The notes: generated by a model not told the origin, from the sequence alone. A DNA stretch of 64,000 bases from an uncultured Clostridia bacterium (GCA_959602045.1 CAUGRT010000001.1:62001-126000), one strand, 5' to 3'; counted from the first letter of the stretch, positions 42,590-51,301 are shown. Numbers and translations: made by a program.

Positions 42590-42930
42590 CGTTCTATCCG
42601 AATGTTCCGGTTGGAATTTGGCGATGGCTTTTAGTCTGTTCCGCTCCCAACATCCGTTTAATGGCATGGTTTATTTCAAAAAAAGGGATGAGTGGCAGTG
42701 CGTTTTATCCGGATATTCCGGTCGGAATCTGGCGGTATCTTTCAGCCTGCTCTGCTCCTAACCTCCATTAAGCGATATGGTTTATTCCGAAAAAAGATGA
42801 ATAGCAGTATGTTCTATCCGAGTATTCGGCTTGGAATTTGGCGGTATCTTTCAGTCTATTACGGCTCAGACATCCGCTACGCTGCGCGGAGTAGAACTCG
42901 CCTCCATAGACTGAAAGATACCGCCAAATT
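42590..42930 (+). repeat. Hairpin-repeat array with R12 and two decayed units
   Basis: R12 has perfect 25-bp arms (42835-42859 and 42906-42930; inner part GGTATCTTTCAGTCTAT) around the long core. Two decayed units precede it at a spacing of roughly 120 bp, recognisable by TTGGAATTTGGCG and the remnant CTCCCAACATCCGTTTAATGG. The arm sequence matches R11 3 kb away, but not the other copies. Confidence 0.88.
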
Positions 42931-42977
42931 CTTCGAGGAAAATTTTCTATTGGAAATTATTTGTTGTTTTCATATAT

Positions 42978-43538
42978 TTAGAGAAGAATTTCTTCCATTG
43001 AACGTTTGGGGACATTTACAACATTCTCATCATCCAGAAAATATTTTATATTCCCCTCTTCCATTGCAACAACTCGGGATTTTTGTGCCGGATAGCCGAG
43101 TGCTAAAAGATACACCAATTCATATTTTTCCTCCAAACCCAAAATCTGCTTAATTGCCGCACGGTCGATCGCACCCAGCCAGCAAGAAGCCAATCCGCAC
43201 TCCTCTGCCTCCAGCATCATGTTGGTAACGGCAGCGCCTGCGTCAACTTCAAAAGATTTTTTGATTCCGGTATCGCCGACAATCGCAATATATGCCGTCG
43301 GGCGTTCTCCCTCTGCCGGAGTTCCGTTACTCAGCATTGCCGCCCATTTGGTCTTTGGGAAAATTTCCGCCAGCACGTCCGCTTGCGTAACAATTTTAAA
43401 TTTCAGCGGCTGCATATTGGCGCCGTAAGCCGCCATTCTTGCACAATCCACCAGCTTTAACAGTGTTTCCTCCGGGATAGGCTCCTGAGTAAATTTGCGA
43501 ATCGTTCTTCGATTCATAATTGCTTCATATACATTCAT
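42978..43538 (-). CDS. Nitroreductase family protein
   Basis: A 186-residue FMN-dependent oxidoreductase of the nitroreductase fold. The N-terminal RRTIRKFTQEPIPEETL and the C-terminal CGLASCWLGAIDRAA and LALGYPAQ are typical. Family members reduce quinones, nitro compounds or flavins; the natural substrate is unknown. GGAGAG lies seven bases before the ATG at 43538. It is the last gene of a probable nrdR-PHP-mnmE-nitroreductase operon, 21 bases after mnmE. Confidence 0.9.
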   Translation of the reverse strand: MNVYEAIMNRRTIRKFTQEPIPEETLLKLVDCARMAAYGANMQPLKFKIVTQADVLAEIFPKTKWAAMLSNGTPAEGERPTAYIAIVGDTGIKKSFEVDAGAAVTNMMLEAEECGLASCWLGAIDRAAIKQILGLEEKYELVYLLALGYPAQKSRVVAMEEGNIKYFLDDENVVNVPKRSMEEILL

Positions 43539-43559
43539 TGTGACACTCTCCATTTCATT

Positions 43560-44930
43560 CTATTTTCCCACGCAAAAGTGGTGAAAAATCTCATTGACAA
43601 TATCGTCCGAAACCGTTTCACCGGTAATTTCACCGAGGGCGGAAATTGCTTCATTCATATCAATGGACGCAATATCCGCCGGCATACCGGATTGAATCGC
43701 ATCGGCAGCGCGATACAATGCTTCTCTTGCCGCAAGCAATGCCTGCTTATGACGCATGTTGGTAATCACCGCGCCACTGTTACCGGACATCGCATGAAAG
43801 TTGTAAATCCGGCGGATTTCCTCCGCCAATTCTTCCAAGCCGCTCCCGGTCAGAGCGCTGATTTCCAGTACCGGATCGCCGTTTGCCTTTGCGCGGACAG
43901 CCTCGGTATACTTCGGGCGTCCGAGGTCGGTTTTATTGATGATAATAATCCGCTTTTTGTCATGCGTTGCCCGAAGCACCGAACGATCCTCATCCGTCAG
44001 CAGCTCACTCCCGTCCAGCATTACCAGAACCAAGTCCGCCTCTTGAATGGATTTTTTTGACCGTTCAACGCCTATCTTCTCCACCGCATCGTCCGTATCG
44101 CGGATTCCTGCGGTATCGGTCAGCAAAATCGGTACGCCGTTCAAATTAACAGATTCCTCAATAACATCGCGCGTCGTTCCGGCAATATCGGTAACAATCG
44201 CTCTGTCGGCGCGCGCAAGGCTGTTTAAAAGCGAGGATTTTCCGACATTTGGTTTTCCGGCAATCGCGGTTCGGATTCCGTCCTTAATAATCTTTCCGTT
44301 ATCAGCGGTATCCAACAGTTTTCCGGCACGTTCTGCACATTGGGATACAATCTGCTCGATTTCCTGTTCGGTAACATCCTCCAGTTCCTCATCCGGATAA
44401 TCAATCAAAACCTGCATCCTTGCCGCCAGATGAACCAACTCCTGCCGAATCGCCCGAATTTCTTTCGATAACGTTCCCTCCAGTTGGGATAAAGCGTTCT
44501 TTCGCGAAAGCTCATTTTTTGAATTGATAATGTCAATAACCGCTTCCGCCTGTGACAAATCAATTCGCCCGTTCAAAAACGCGCGCTTGGTAAACTCCCC
44601 CGGTTCTGCCATCACCGCTCCGGCTTTTATGACGGTCGTCAGCACGTTCTGCACGGTCATCGTACCGCCATGTGTATTGATCTCGATCGTGTCCTCTGTC
44701 GTAAAGGTTTTCGGCGCGCGCATGACGCTGACCAGTACCTCGTCAATTTTTTCATTTTGTTCATTCACGATAAAGCCATAATGAATCGTATGGCTTGCCG
44801 CGTCCGAAAGCTTACCGCGTCCGCGAAAGATTCGGTCTCCGATTTCCAATGCCTGATCTCCGCTGATTCGAATCACCGCAATTCCGCCCGTCCCCGGCGG
44901 CGTGGAAATCGCTGCAATCGTTTTCTTCAT
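43560..44930 (-). CDS. mnmE: tRNA modification GTPase MnmE
   Basis: MnmE, with MnmG, installs the carboxymethylaminomethyl group at U34 of several tRNAs, using 5,10-methylene-THF and GTP. The 456-residue protein has the N-terminal folate domain (MKKTIAAISTPPGTGGIAVIRISG), a helical domain holding the Ras-like G domain (GKPNVGKSS, DTAGIRDT, NKTD), and the C-terminal FCVGK with the catalytic Cys. mnmG is not in the window. The start at 44930 fits the family; an ATG four codons upstream touches the ribosome site. Confidence 0.97.
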   Translation of the reverse strand: MKKTIAAISTPPGTGGIAVIRISGDQALEIGDRIFRGRGKLSDAASHTIHYGFIVNEQNEKIDEVLVSVMRAPKTFTTEDTIEINTHGGTMTVQNVLTTVIKAGAVMAEPGEFTKRAFLNGRIDLSQAEAVIDIINSKNELSRKNALSQLEGTLSKEIRAIRQELVHLAARMQVLIDYPDEELEDVTEQEIEQIVSQCAERAGKLLDTADNGKIIKDGIRTAIAGKPNVGKSSLLNSLARADRAIVTDIAGTTRDVIEESVNLNGVPILLTDTAGIRDTDDAVEKIGVERSKKSIQEADLVLVMLDGSELLTDEDRSVLRATHDKKRIIIINKTDLGRPKYTEAVRAKANGDPVLEISALTGSGLEELAEEIRRIYNFHAMSGNSGAVITNMRHKQALLAAREALYRAADAIQSGMPADIASIDMNEAISALGEITGETVSDDIVNEIFHHFCVGK

Positions 44931-44968
44931 GTTTCTATTCATTCCTTTCCGTGTCAAAGGCACAAAAA

Positions 44969-45835
44969 TTATCGGCGTTTTTTTAAATCCTCAACCACCC
45001 GATACGGCACACCCATTCCGCCGTCTACTACCCCAATCGGGATATTCGGCTTATTTTTCCCGTGAAAATCACTGCCGCCGGTCGGAAGTAAATCAAATTT
45101 TTTACACAGCCGCAAACACACCTCGGTAAATTCCGGCGTGTATTGGCTATAATAGCTCTCCAATCCGTCCAAACCGCTTTCGCAAAGCTCCGCAAGAACC
45201 TTTTCCAAAATCCGTTCATCCTTGGAAATATAAATCGGATGCGCCAGAACCGCCAGTCCTCCGGCACTGTGAATCAGCTGAATGACCTTATCCGGCGGAT
45301 ATGCCTTGCGCTTTACATAATACGGCTGATCCCGTCCGATGAATCGCGCAAAAGCGTCATTGTGGTCTGCCGCATATCCTTTTTTCACCAACACCGCCGC
45401 AAAATGTACCCTGCCGCAGCTGTTCATATCCCGATCGCCCTTTTGGGATAAAATATCCTCCTCTGTAAGATCAAAACCGTCCTGTTGGAATTTCTCAAGC
45501 ATTTTATAATTCCGTTCCGCACGTGCCCGAGAAAGCTCCTCCAACACCGCTGCAAATTCCGGATTTTCATAATCCACAAATAACCCCAGAATATGCATTT
45601 CACTCTTATATTTTGCACCGATTTCCACTCCCGGGATCCCCTCGATTCCGTTTTCCCGGCAAGTAAAACAAAACTCTCTCAAGCCGGAGAGAGTATCATG
45701 ATCGGTCAGTGCAATCGCCCGAAGTCCTGCTTTTTTTGCTTGCAAAACAAGCTCTGACGGAGAAAATGTTCCGTCAGAAGCCGTAGAATGTGTATGAAGA
45801 TCCGCGCAGCCGCGAACATCCGCATTACTTTTCAT
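44969..45835 (-). CDS. PHP-domain phosphoesterase (RNase AM/YciV-like)
   Basis: A 288-residue protein with the PHP metal-site motifs DLHTHSTASDGT, LTDHDT, GVEIG, VLAHP and GSDFHG. Related enzymes remove phosphate from 3',5'-nucleoside bisphosphates or trim 5' ends of short RNAs. AAAGGA lies eight bases before the ATG. It overlaps the nrdR end by 11 bases, so the two are coupled. Confidence 0.9.
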   Translation of the reverse strand: MKSNADVRGCADLHTHSTASDGTFSPSELVLQAKKAGLRAIALTDHDTLSGLREFCFTCRENGIEGIPGVEIGAKYKSEMHILGLFVDYENPEFAAVLEELSRARAERNYKMLEKFQQDGFDLTEEDILSQKGDRDMNSCGRVHFAAVLVKKGYAADHNDAFARFIGRDQPYYVKRKAYPPDKVIQLIHSAGGLAVLAHPIYISKDERILEKVLAELCESGLDGLESYYSQYTPEFTEVCLRLCKKFDLLPTGGSDFHGKNKPNIPIGVVDGGMGVPYRVVEDLKKRR

Positions 45836-46280
45836 CAATTAATCCTTTCAGCTCATCCATAAAGGTATGAATATCTTCAAAACGCTTGTATACTGAGGCA
45901 AAACGCACATATGCCACCTCATCCAGCACCTTCAGCTTTTCCATGACTTTTTCGCCGATTCGCGTGCTGTCAATCTCACGCTCCATCGACTGGTACAGCT
46001 CACCCTCAATATCATCAGCCACTTTCTCCATCTGAGAAAGCGAAATCGGACGCTTTTCACAAGCGGTAATAATGCCCTTTAAAATTTTGTTGCGGTCATA
46101 CTGCTGCCGCGACTGATCCTTTTTGATCACAACCAGAGAGATCGCCTCCAGCTTTTCATAGGTCGTAAACCGCTTCTGGCATTTCAGACATTCGCGCCGG
46201 CGGCGTATGGCATTGTTTTCCTCTGTGGGACGGGAGTCGATAACCTTGCTTTCACTGAATCCACAATAAGGGCATTTCAT
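45825..46280 (-). CDS. nrdR: Transcriptional repressor NrdR
   Basis: NrdR represses ribonucleotide reductase genes in response to ATP/dATP. The 151-residue protein has an N-terminal zinc ribbon (CPYCGF and CLKC) with DSRPTEENNAIRRRREC, then an ATP-cone domain (VVIKKDQSRQQYDRNKILKGI). AAGGAG precedes the ATG. It is the first gene of its operon; a hairpin repeat lies in its leader. No nrd genes are in the window. Confidence 0.97.
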   Translation of the reverse strand: MKCPYCGFSESKVIDSRPTEENNAIRRRRECLKCQKRFTTYEKLEAISLVVIKKDQSRQQYDRNKILKGIITACEKRPISLSQMEKVADDIEGELYQSMEREIDSTRIGEKVMEKLKVLDEVAYVRFASVYKRFEDIHTFMDELKGLIDEK

Positions 46281-46344
46281 ATGTATTCTCTCCTTTTTAT
46301 TGATTTTTATTTGGATGGCTATAAAATTTACAAATGCTTCGGTG

Positions 46345-46432
46345 AGGATTTGCCTGTGTTTTTTTGCGGCTCAGACATCCGCTGCACTGCGTGGAACTCG
46401 GCTCCACAAAGCGAAAAACACATGCAAATTCC
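46345..46432 (+). repeat. Hairpin repeat R13 in the nrdR leader
   Basis: Arms GGATTTGCCTGTGTTTTT and AAAAACACATGCAAATTCC pair with few mismatches around GCGGCTCAGACATCCGC and GTGGAACTCGGCTCC. It lies between the nrdR promoter and start codon, with the core antisense to the transcript. Confidence 0.88.
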
Positions 46433-46453
46433 AATATCCTTTTTCTACTATTA

Positions 46454-46482
46454 ATATACTATATTTTTTTCTTTTTTTCAAG
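46454..46482 (-). promoter_or_regulatory. Promoter of the nrdR operon
   Basis: On the minus strand TTGAAA (46477-46482) and TATATT (46454-46459) are 17 bp apart. The region is very AT-rich, so chance matches are possible. Confidence 0.55.
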
Positions 46483-46538
46483 CGTTATTTAGATTTTTAT
46501 GCAAAATACCATATAAAAAATTTCGTTAGGAATAACAG

Positions 46539-46567
46539 TTGACGGATTGTCGCGGTTGTGCTATGAT
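46539..46567 (+). promoter_or_regulatory. Promoter upstream of the HAD gene leader
   Basis: TTGACG (46539-46544) and TATGAT (46562-46567) are 17 bp apart. If used, it gives a leader of about 500 bases that holds four repeat units before the HAD gene. Confidence 0.65.
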
Positions 46568-46604
46568 ATAGACAAAGTTTTCGGGGGATTCCTGTTGACA
46601 TAAA

Positions 46605-47030
46605 ATATCATTCCGGAGCGAATATCCGCTATACTGCTTGAAATTCACTTCCATAAAATTCCGATGTGATTTTTTAACATAAATCCAAAGGTATCGGTTG
46701 GAAATTTCATCTGTTCTCGTTCTATTGCGGCTCAGACATCCGCTGCGCTGCGCGAAGTAGAACTTGCCTTCATAGAATACGATGCAATTTTTAACATATA
46801 TCCGAATGTGCCGGTTGGAAATTCCATCTGTTCTCATTCTATTGCGGCTCAAACATCCGCTGCGCTGCGCGAAGTAGAACTTGCCTTCATAGAATACGAT
46901 GCAATTTTTAACATATATCCGAATGTGCCGGTTGGAAATTCCATCTGTTCTCATTCTATTGCGGCTCAAACATCCGCTACGCTGCGCGGAGTAGAACTCA
47001 CCTCCATAGAATGAGAACAGAGGGAATTTC
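46605..47030 (+). repeat. Hairpin-repeat array, three copies plus one decayed (R14), in the HAD leader
   Basis: Units start with CCGGTTGGAAATTCCATCTG at 46811 and 46928, and a variant at 46694, an exact period of 117 bp; a decayed unit precedes them from about 46605. The last copy has arms 46935-46959 and 47006-47030 matching at 24 of 25. Internal copies keep the left arm and core but have replaced the right arm with ACGATGCAATTTTTAACAT. Confidence 0.92.
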
Positions 47031-47069
47031 ATTCAAGGAATTGTCTGAACCCTAAAAAGGAGAAAAAGA

Positions 47070-47714
47070 ATGCGTTACAAATATATATTTTTTGATTTAG
47101 ACGGAACACTGACCGATCCCAAAGAGGGGATCACCAAATGCGTTCAATACGCCTTAGCATCATTCGGGATTCACGAAGATGCAGATCAGCTGACGAATTT
47201 CATCGGGCCGCCGCTGGTGGATTCCTTTATGGAATTTTACGGTTTTCCGCGTGAAAAGGCGCTTGCTGCGGTTGAGAAATATCGGGAACGTTTTTCGGAG
47301 ATTGGCATTTTTGAAAACCGTGTTTATGACGGCGTGGATGAAATGCTGCAAAAATTAGTGGATACCGGGCATGTTTTGGTATTGGCAACCTCCAAGCCGC
47401 GCGTATTTGCAGATGTAATCGCAAAACGGTTTCGGCTGCGCCCATATCTGAAAATGATTTCCGGAAGTGAACTGGACGGCACACGCAACAACAAGGATGA
47501 AGTGATCGAGTATGCCATCGAAAAATTAAGCTGTCCGCGTGAAAAAATCATAATGGTCGGCGACCGTCGGCAGGACATCTTCGGTGCAAAGAAGTGCGGG
47601 ATTGCGTCCTGCGGCGTTCGGTTCGGCTATGCGGAACCAAATGAATTGGAAGAAGCCGGAGCGGATTTCATCGCGGCGGATATTGAGGAATTAACAAAAA
47701 TTTTGATGGTATGA
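47070..47714 (+). CDS. HAD-family hydrolase (phosphoglycolate phosphatase-like)
   Basis: A 214-residue haloacid-dehalogenase phosphatase with the nucleophile motif FDLDGTLTDP, the second motif VLATSKPRVF, and VGDRRQDIFGAKKCG near the C-terminus, plus a helical cap between them. Substrates of this subgroup include phosphoglycolate, pyrophosphate and nucleotides; none can be assigned. AAGGAG lies before the ATG. The long leader contains the repeat array, and the glycosylase gene follows 12 bases later. Confidence 0.92.
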   Translation: MRYKYIFFDLDGTLTDPKEGITKCVQYALASFGIHEDADQLTNFIGPPLVDSFMEFYGFPREKALAAVEKYRERFSEIGIFENRVYDGVDEMLQKLVDTGHVLVLATSKPRVFADVIAKRFRLRPYLKMISGSELDGTRNNKDEVIEYAIEKLSCPREKIIMVGDRRQDIFGAKKCGIASCGVRFGYAEPNELEEAGADFIAADIEELTKILMV

Positions 47715-47726
47715 CAGGAGAAAAAA

Positions 47727-48191
47727 ATGGAACTTCATAATATTGATCCGGTTTTTGACAACCATTCCGAAATTCTGATTTTGGGAAGCTTTCCCTCGAT
47801 AAAATCCCGTGAAATGCAATTCTTTTACGGGCATCCGCAAAACCGATTCTGGCGTGTTCTTGCGGCATTAAAACAAGAGCCGGTTCCGCAGACAATTGAT
47901 GAGAAAAAAACTTTTTTACTTCGCAATAAAATTGCCGTATGGGATGTAATTCAAAGCTGCGATATTACCGGTTCGTCCGACAGTTCCATCAAGAACGTTA
48001 TCCCCAATTCGCTTTCGCGGATTTTCGATGCCGCACCCATTCGGCAGGTCTATACCAACGGCACAACCGCACACAAGCTTTATCAAAAATATATCGGCTC
48101 AGACGCTATTCGGCTCCCCTCGACCAGTCCGGCAAATGCCGCCTATTCCTTAGACCGTTTGATTCAAGAATGGCGCGTGATTTTGGGGTGA
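47727..48191 (+). CDS. DNA-deoxyinosine glycosylase (UDG superfamily)
   Basis: A 154-residue base-excision enzyme of the small UDG superfamily branch that removes hypoxanthine. It has the superfamily motifs LILGSFPSIKS near the N-terminus, NRFWRVLAAL, and the C-terminal loop LPSTSPANAA. AGGAG precedes the ATG. It follows the HAD gene in the same direction and is likely co-transcribed. Confidence 0.88.
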   Translation: MELHNIDPVFDNHSEILILGSFPSIKSREMQFFYGHPQNRFWRVLAALKQEPVPQTIDEKKTFLLRNKIAVWDVIQSCDITGSSDSSIKNVIPNSLSRIFDAAPIRQVYTNGTTAHKLYQKYIGSDAIRLPSTSPANAAYSLDRLIQEWRVILG

Positions 48192-48262
48192 CAGCGAACT
48201 TTTTCACCCCATCCGCGGCAGAATCCGAAAAACCCCTCAATGCCTATCACTTCCTTGTGTTT

Positions 48263-48760
48263 TTATTGCATAGCCCCCTCCAAAAGATTAACCACACTCA
48301 CGCCTTTGCGTTTGGCATAATCAATCGTATTTTTTGTTCCGGATGCCGCCCCATTCCAAACAGCAATCACAAGATTTGAGCGGTCTACCATAAATTCATT
48401 TCTTCTTTGATAGCATGCTCTGAAATATTGCTCGCATATTATTCGCGTATAGTCAGCATTTTGAATTATGTTTTTATATCTTTCTTCTTCATACTTGCTT
48501 TTTCGCTTTTCAAAACCAGGATGTGGTATGGCACAGATTAGGTGCAGTGCCATATTATACTTTCTCCTTTCCAAAACTATTTCAGCCGCCCATATATCAA
48601 CGCCCGGTGCCATACCCGTTATAAATGTTGTAAAACCATTTTGTATTGCCATATCAATAGCCTTTTCCAAAAGAGTTTTTACCTCTGCTTCGGAAAGGCT
48701 TAATTTTTCCGGACGATGCCCTGTAAAACAACATCGGTGCAATCGTTTTTCAGTTTCCAT
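48263..48760 (-). CDS. SLOG-fold protein (DUF1273/YpsA-like)
   Basis: A 165-residue Rossmann-like protein with the SLOG pattern: CCFTGHRPEKL at the start, FITGMAPGVDIWAAEIVL (about 46-63), and LVIAVWNGAASGTKNTIDYAKRKGV near the end. SLOG proteins bind nucleotide-derived ligands; relatives occur in cell-division control (YpsA) and in defence systems. AAAGGAG precedes the ATG. It is divergent from a small XRE regulator with a palindrome over its promoter. Confidence 0.85.
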   Translation of the reverse strand: METEKRLHRCCFTGHRPEKLSLSEAEVKTLLEKAIDMAIQNGFTTFITGMAPGVDIWAAEIVLERRKYNMALHLICAIPHPGFEKRKSKYEEERYKNIIQNADYTRIICEQYFRACYQRRNEFMVDRSNLVIAVWNGAASGTKNTIDYAKRKGVSVVNLLEGAMQ

Positions 48761-48800
48761 ATAGAAAACTCCTTTCTAAATGCATCAGTCTTTATATAGA

Positions 48801-48833
48801 CTATATTGTATCATATATAGCCTACTTTTGCAA
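48801..48833 (-). promoter_or_regulatory. Promoter of the SLOG gene with candidate XRE operator
   Basis: On the minus strand TTGCAA (48828-48833) and TACAAT (48805-48810) are 17 bp apart. CTATAT and ATATAG form an inverted repeat at 48801-48820 covering the -10 element, a position suited to a repressor. Confidence 0.55.
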
Positions 48834-48876
48834 TAATAATATCCTATAATTATCCTATTAAGGGAGCGAGCTATAT

Positions 48877-49119
48877 ATGAATACTTATGAAACTGTAAAA
48901 AATCGTTTGGTTTTTCTATGCGGAGAAAAGGGTATAACAATAAATAAATTAGCCACGGAATCGGGTATTGCACCGTCAACAATTAAAAATATATTATATG
49001 GAAAAAGCACAAATCCGGGAATCGTTACATTAAAAAAATTGTGTGATGGATTAGATATTTCTTTAATCGAATTTTTTGATACAAAAGAGTTTTTAGAATT
49101 AGAGCAAGAAATAAAATAG
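48877..49119 (+). CDS. XRE-family helix-turn-helix regulator
   Basis: An 80-residue single-domain Cro/CI-type protein with the HTH ITINKLATESGIAPSTIKNI and the typical LKKLCDGLDISLIEFF second half. GGGAG precedes the ATG. The region 48780-49120 is noticeably richer in A+T than its neighbours, which may mark acquired DNA. It probably represses the divergent SLOG gene and itself (inference). Confidence 0.9.
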   Translation: MNTYETVKNRLVFLCGEKGITINKLATESGIAPSTIKNILYGKSTNPGIVTLKKLCDGLDISLIEFFDTKEFLELEQEIK

Positions 49120-49147
49120 CGGACAAAACATTCTTAATTGAGACAAA

Positions 49148-49180
49148 AAAACAGTGACCGTTGTGGCCACTGTTTTTAGT
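49148..49180 (+). terminator. Terminator of the XRE gene
   Basis: AAAACAGTG(A)CC and GG(C)CACTGTTTTT form a stem with a T run on the right and an A run on the left. Confidence 0.8.
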
Positions 49181-49260
49181 TTTCTACTTTGTTATAACAA
49201 CTTTCTGCTCTGTTTCAAACCATTCAACGCTTATACCGAAATTTTATTTGCGTCCGCAGA

Positions 49261-49290
49261 ATGGGGCTGTTCCGTAGATCACAGCCCCAT
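49261..49290 (-). terminator. Hairpin downstream of mgtE
   Basis: ATGGGGCTGT and ACAGCCCCAT form a perfect 10-bp stem seven bases past the mgtE stop. There is no T run, so it may be a 3' stabilising or weak terminating structure. Confidence 0.5.
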
Positions 49291-49297
49291 CTCCACT

Positions 49298-50641
49298 TTA
49301 TAAATTAAAAAAACAAGAAGCAATATTAAAATAAATCAGCAAACACGCCGCATCGACAATCGTCGTAATAATCGGCGCCGCCATCACCGCCGGATCCAAC
49401 CGGCATTTTTTTGCCAGCATCGGCAGCGTACAGCCGATAAACTGCGCCATAATGACTGTCCCGACAATCGAAAGCGCAACCACTACCGCAAGTAAAAAAT
49501 TATGATAGAAAAGATAAATCCGAATCCCGTTTACAATTGCCAATGCCGCGCTGATTAACAGGGAAATCCGAAATTCCATCCAAATGACCTTGAAAAAATC
49601 TTTCAGACGAATTTCATCAATCGACATTCCGCGGATAATCATTGTAGAGCTTTGCGAACCGCAGTTTCCGCCGGTACCCATCAGCATGGAGATAAACGAT
49701 ACCAAAATCGGAATCTTCTGAAACGCTTCCTCATAGTGGTTGAGGATTGAACCCGTCAGCGTTGCACTCAGCATCAGCACCAACAGCCAGCCGATTCGGT
49801 TTCGGGCATGCTTTAAATCGGAGGTTCTGAAGTAACTGTCCTCCGCCGGCGCCATCGCCGCCATGATTTCAATATCCTCGGTCGCCTCGTCCTGCATAAC
49901 GTCAATCGCGTCATCAAAGGTAACGATTCCCACCAGCCGCATTTCATCATCCACCACCGGCATGGTAACGAAATCGTATTTATTCATTTTCTTCGCCACG
50001 TCCTCTTTATCGTCCATCGTGTTGACGCAGACGGGCGTGGTATCCATAATATCCGCAATTTTTTCATTCTCGTCGGAAAGCAGCAACGTTTTTACGGAGA
50101 TATACCCCAGCAAATGCCGGTTATTATCGGTGACATAGCAGGTGTAAATCGTTTCTGTCGCCGTAATCGTCCGCCGGATTCGTTTCATTGCGTCATTAAT
50201 CGTCATATCCGGCCGCAGAGAAATATACTCCGTTGTCATCAGACTTCCTGCGCTATCCTCCGGATACTTGAGAATTTCATTAATCATCTGCCGCTTTTCG
50301 GGATCGGCATTTTGCAAAATCCGTTTCACCACATTCGCTGGCATCTCGTCCACAATATCCGCAGCGTCATCGACATACAACTCGTCAATGACCTCTTTCA
50401 GCTCACTGTCGGAAAAGCCGTGAATCAACAGCTCCTGCGCCTCTGGCTCCATCAGCACAAATGTGTCCGCCGCAAGATCCTTCGGCAGCAGTCGAAAAAG
50501 CACCGGGAGCGCCTCCTCCGAGCTTTCGGAAAAGAACGCCGCAATATCCGCTTCATTCAAGGAGGAAAGAATGTCTTTCAGCGTTTGGTATTTCTTCGCT
50601 TCGTATAAGCTTTCAATTGTCTTTTCCATGGATATTGCCAT
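49298..50641 (-). CDS. mgtE: Magnesium transporter MgtE
   Basis: MgtE is a homodimeric Mg2+ channel gated by cytosolic Mg2+. The 447-residue protein has the N-terminal helical domain (to about 120), two CBS domains (about 125-250, with TTEYISLRPDMTINDAM), a plug helix and five C-terminal membrane helices with MLMGTGGNCGSQSSTMIIR. AAAGGAGGG precedes the ATG at 50641. It is a single gene with a consensus promoter. No M-box riboswitch was recognised upstream. Confidence 0.95.
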   Translation of the reverse strand: MAISMEKTIESLYEAKKYQTLKDILSSLNEADIAAFFSESSEEALPVLFRLLPKDLAADTFVLMEPEAQELLIHGFSDSELKEVIDELYVDDAADIVDEMPANVVKRILQNADPEKRQMINEILKYPEDSAGSLMTTEYISLRPDMTINDAMKRIRRTITATETIYTCYVTDNNRHLLGYISVKTLLLSDENEKIADIMDTTPVCVNTMDDKEDVAKKMNKYDFVTMPVVDDEMRLVGIVTFDDAIDVMQDEATEDIEIMAAMAPAEDSYFRTSDLKHARNRIGWLLVLMLSATLTGSILNHYEEAFQKIPILVSFISMLMGTGGNCGSQSSTMIIRGMSIDEIRLKDFFKVIWMEFRISLLISAALAIVNGIRIYLFYHNFLLAVVVALSIVGTVIMAQFIGCTLPMLAKKCRLDPAVMAAPIITTIVDAACLLIYFNIASCFFNL

Positions 50642-50711
50642 ACCAAACCCTCCTTTAGTTTTATTGTCCAATCCATGCAGTACAGCACTCAGATTGATAC
50701 CCTTATTCTAT

Positions 50712-50740
50712 AGTATACCCCAAATCATCGGTATTGTCAA
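50712..50740 (-). promoter_or_regulatory. Promoter of mgtE
   Basis: On the minus strand TTGACA (50735-50740) and TATACT (50712-50717) are 17 bp apart, giving a leader of about 65 bases. Confidence 0.82.
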
Positions 50741-50929
50741 TTTTATTTTTGTAAATATTATTGCTTTTATGTAAATTCTATGTTATGATATTATCAGAAT
50801 CGGATTTTTATTGTGGAAAAAACGCATAAGCGGAACAAGTCTGTTTTTCCAAAATCCCGATAAAAAACCGAAATAACGGATTATTTCAAGAATTTTCAAC
50901 TGCGGACGCGGAAAGGAATGGGGACAAAG

Positions 50930-51301
50930 ATGAAGAAATTTTTGGCGGTTGTATTATCCGCCGGAGTAGCACTCGGCATGACGGCGTGCGGAACAAAAAC
51001 CGCAAAATCTCCTTACGATTTTTCAATCGTGAACGACTTAGGCAGCTCATTGGCAGAGGTATATGTTTCAGAAAGTACAAGCGAGGGCTGGGGAGATAAC
51101 CTTTTGGGAACATCGGCTTTGGAGAATAAAAAGAAAATGGATTTGACCTTTTCGGGCGAGCAAACCGCAACATCGGTTTTCGATATTGCGGTGATTACGG
51201 CAGCCGGAACGGAATATCAATTCCAGGGAATTGATTTAAATACGGCGAATGTGGTAACACTTACTATGCAGAATGAATCTCCGGTAGCGTCGGTACAGTA
51301 A
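50930..51301 (+). CDS. Small lipoprotein of unknown function
   Basis: A 123-residue protein with a lipoprotein signal (MKKFLAVVLSAGVALGMTAC, lipid-modified Cys at 20) and a compact beta-rich domain containing DFSIVNDLGSSLAEVYVSES and EGWGDNLLG. I have seen this NDLG/WGDNLL pattern in other bacterial surface proteins, but no function is established. The start at 50930 is preferred over an ATG 12 bases earlier, which touches the AAAGGA site. Confidence 0.78.
   Translation: MKKFLAVVLSAGVALGMTACGTKTAKSPYDFSIVNDLGSSLAEVYVSESTSEGWGDNLLGTSALENKKKMDLTFSGEQTATSVFDIAVITAAGTEYQFQGIDLNTANVVTLTMQNESPVASVQ

Noticed and set aside
46526..47032. 168-codon minus-strand frame and similar short frames with SIAAQTSA or AQRSGCLSRNR-like peptides across the window
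   Set aside because: These are translations of the hairpin repeats in whatever frame is open. They recur only where a repeat occurs, have no ribosome site, and the arms change without regard to codons.
50642..50929. M-box magnesium riboswitch before mgtE
   Set aside because: The promoter gives a leader of only about 65 bases and none of the M-box sequence was seen.
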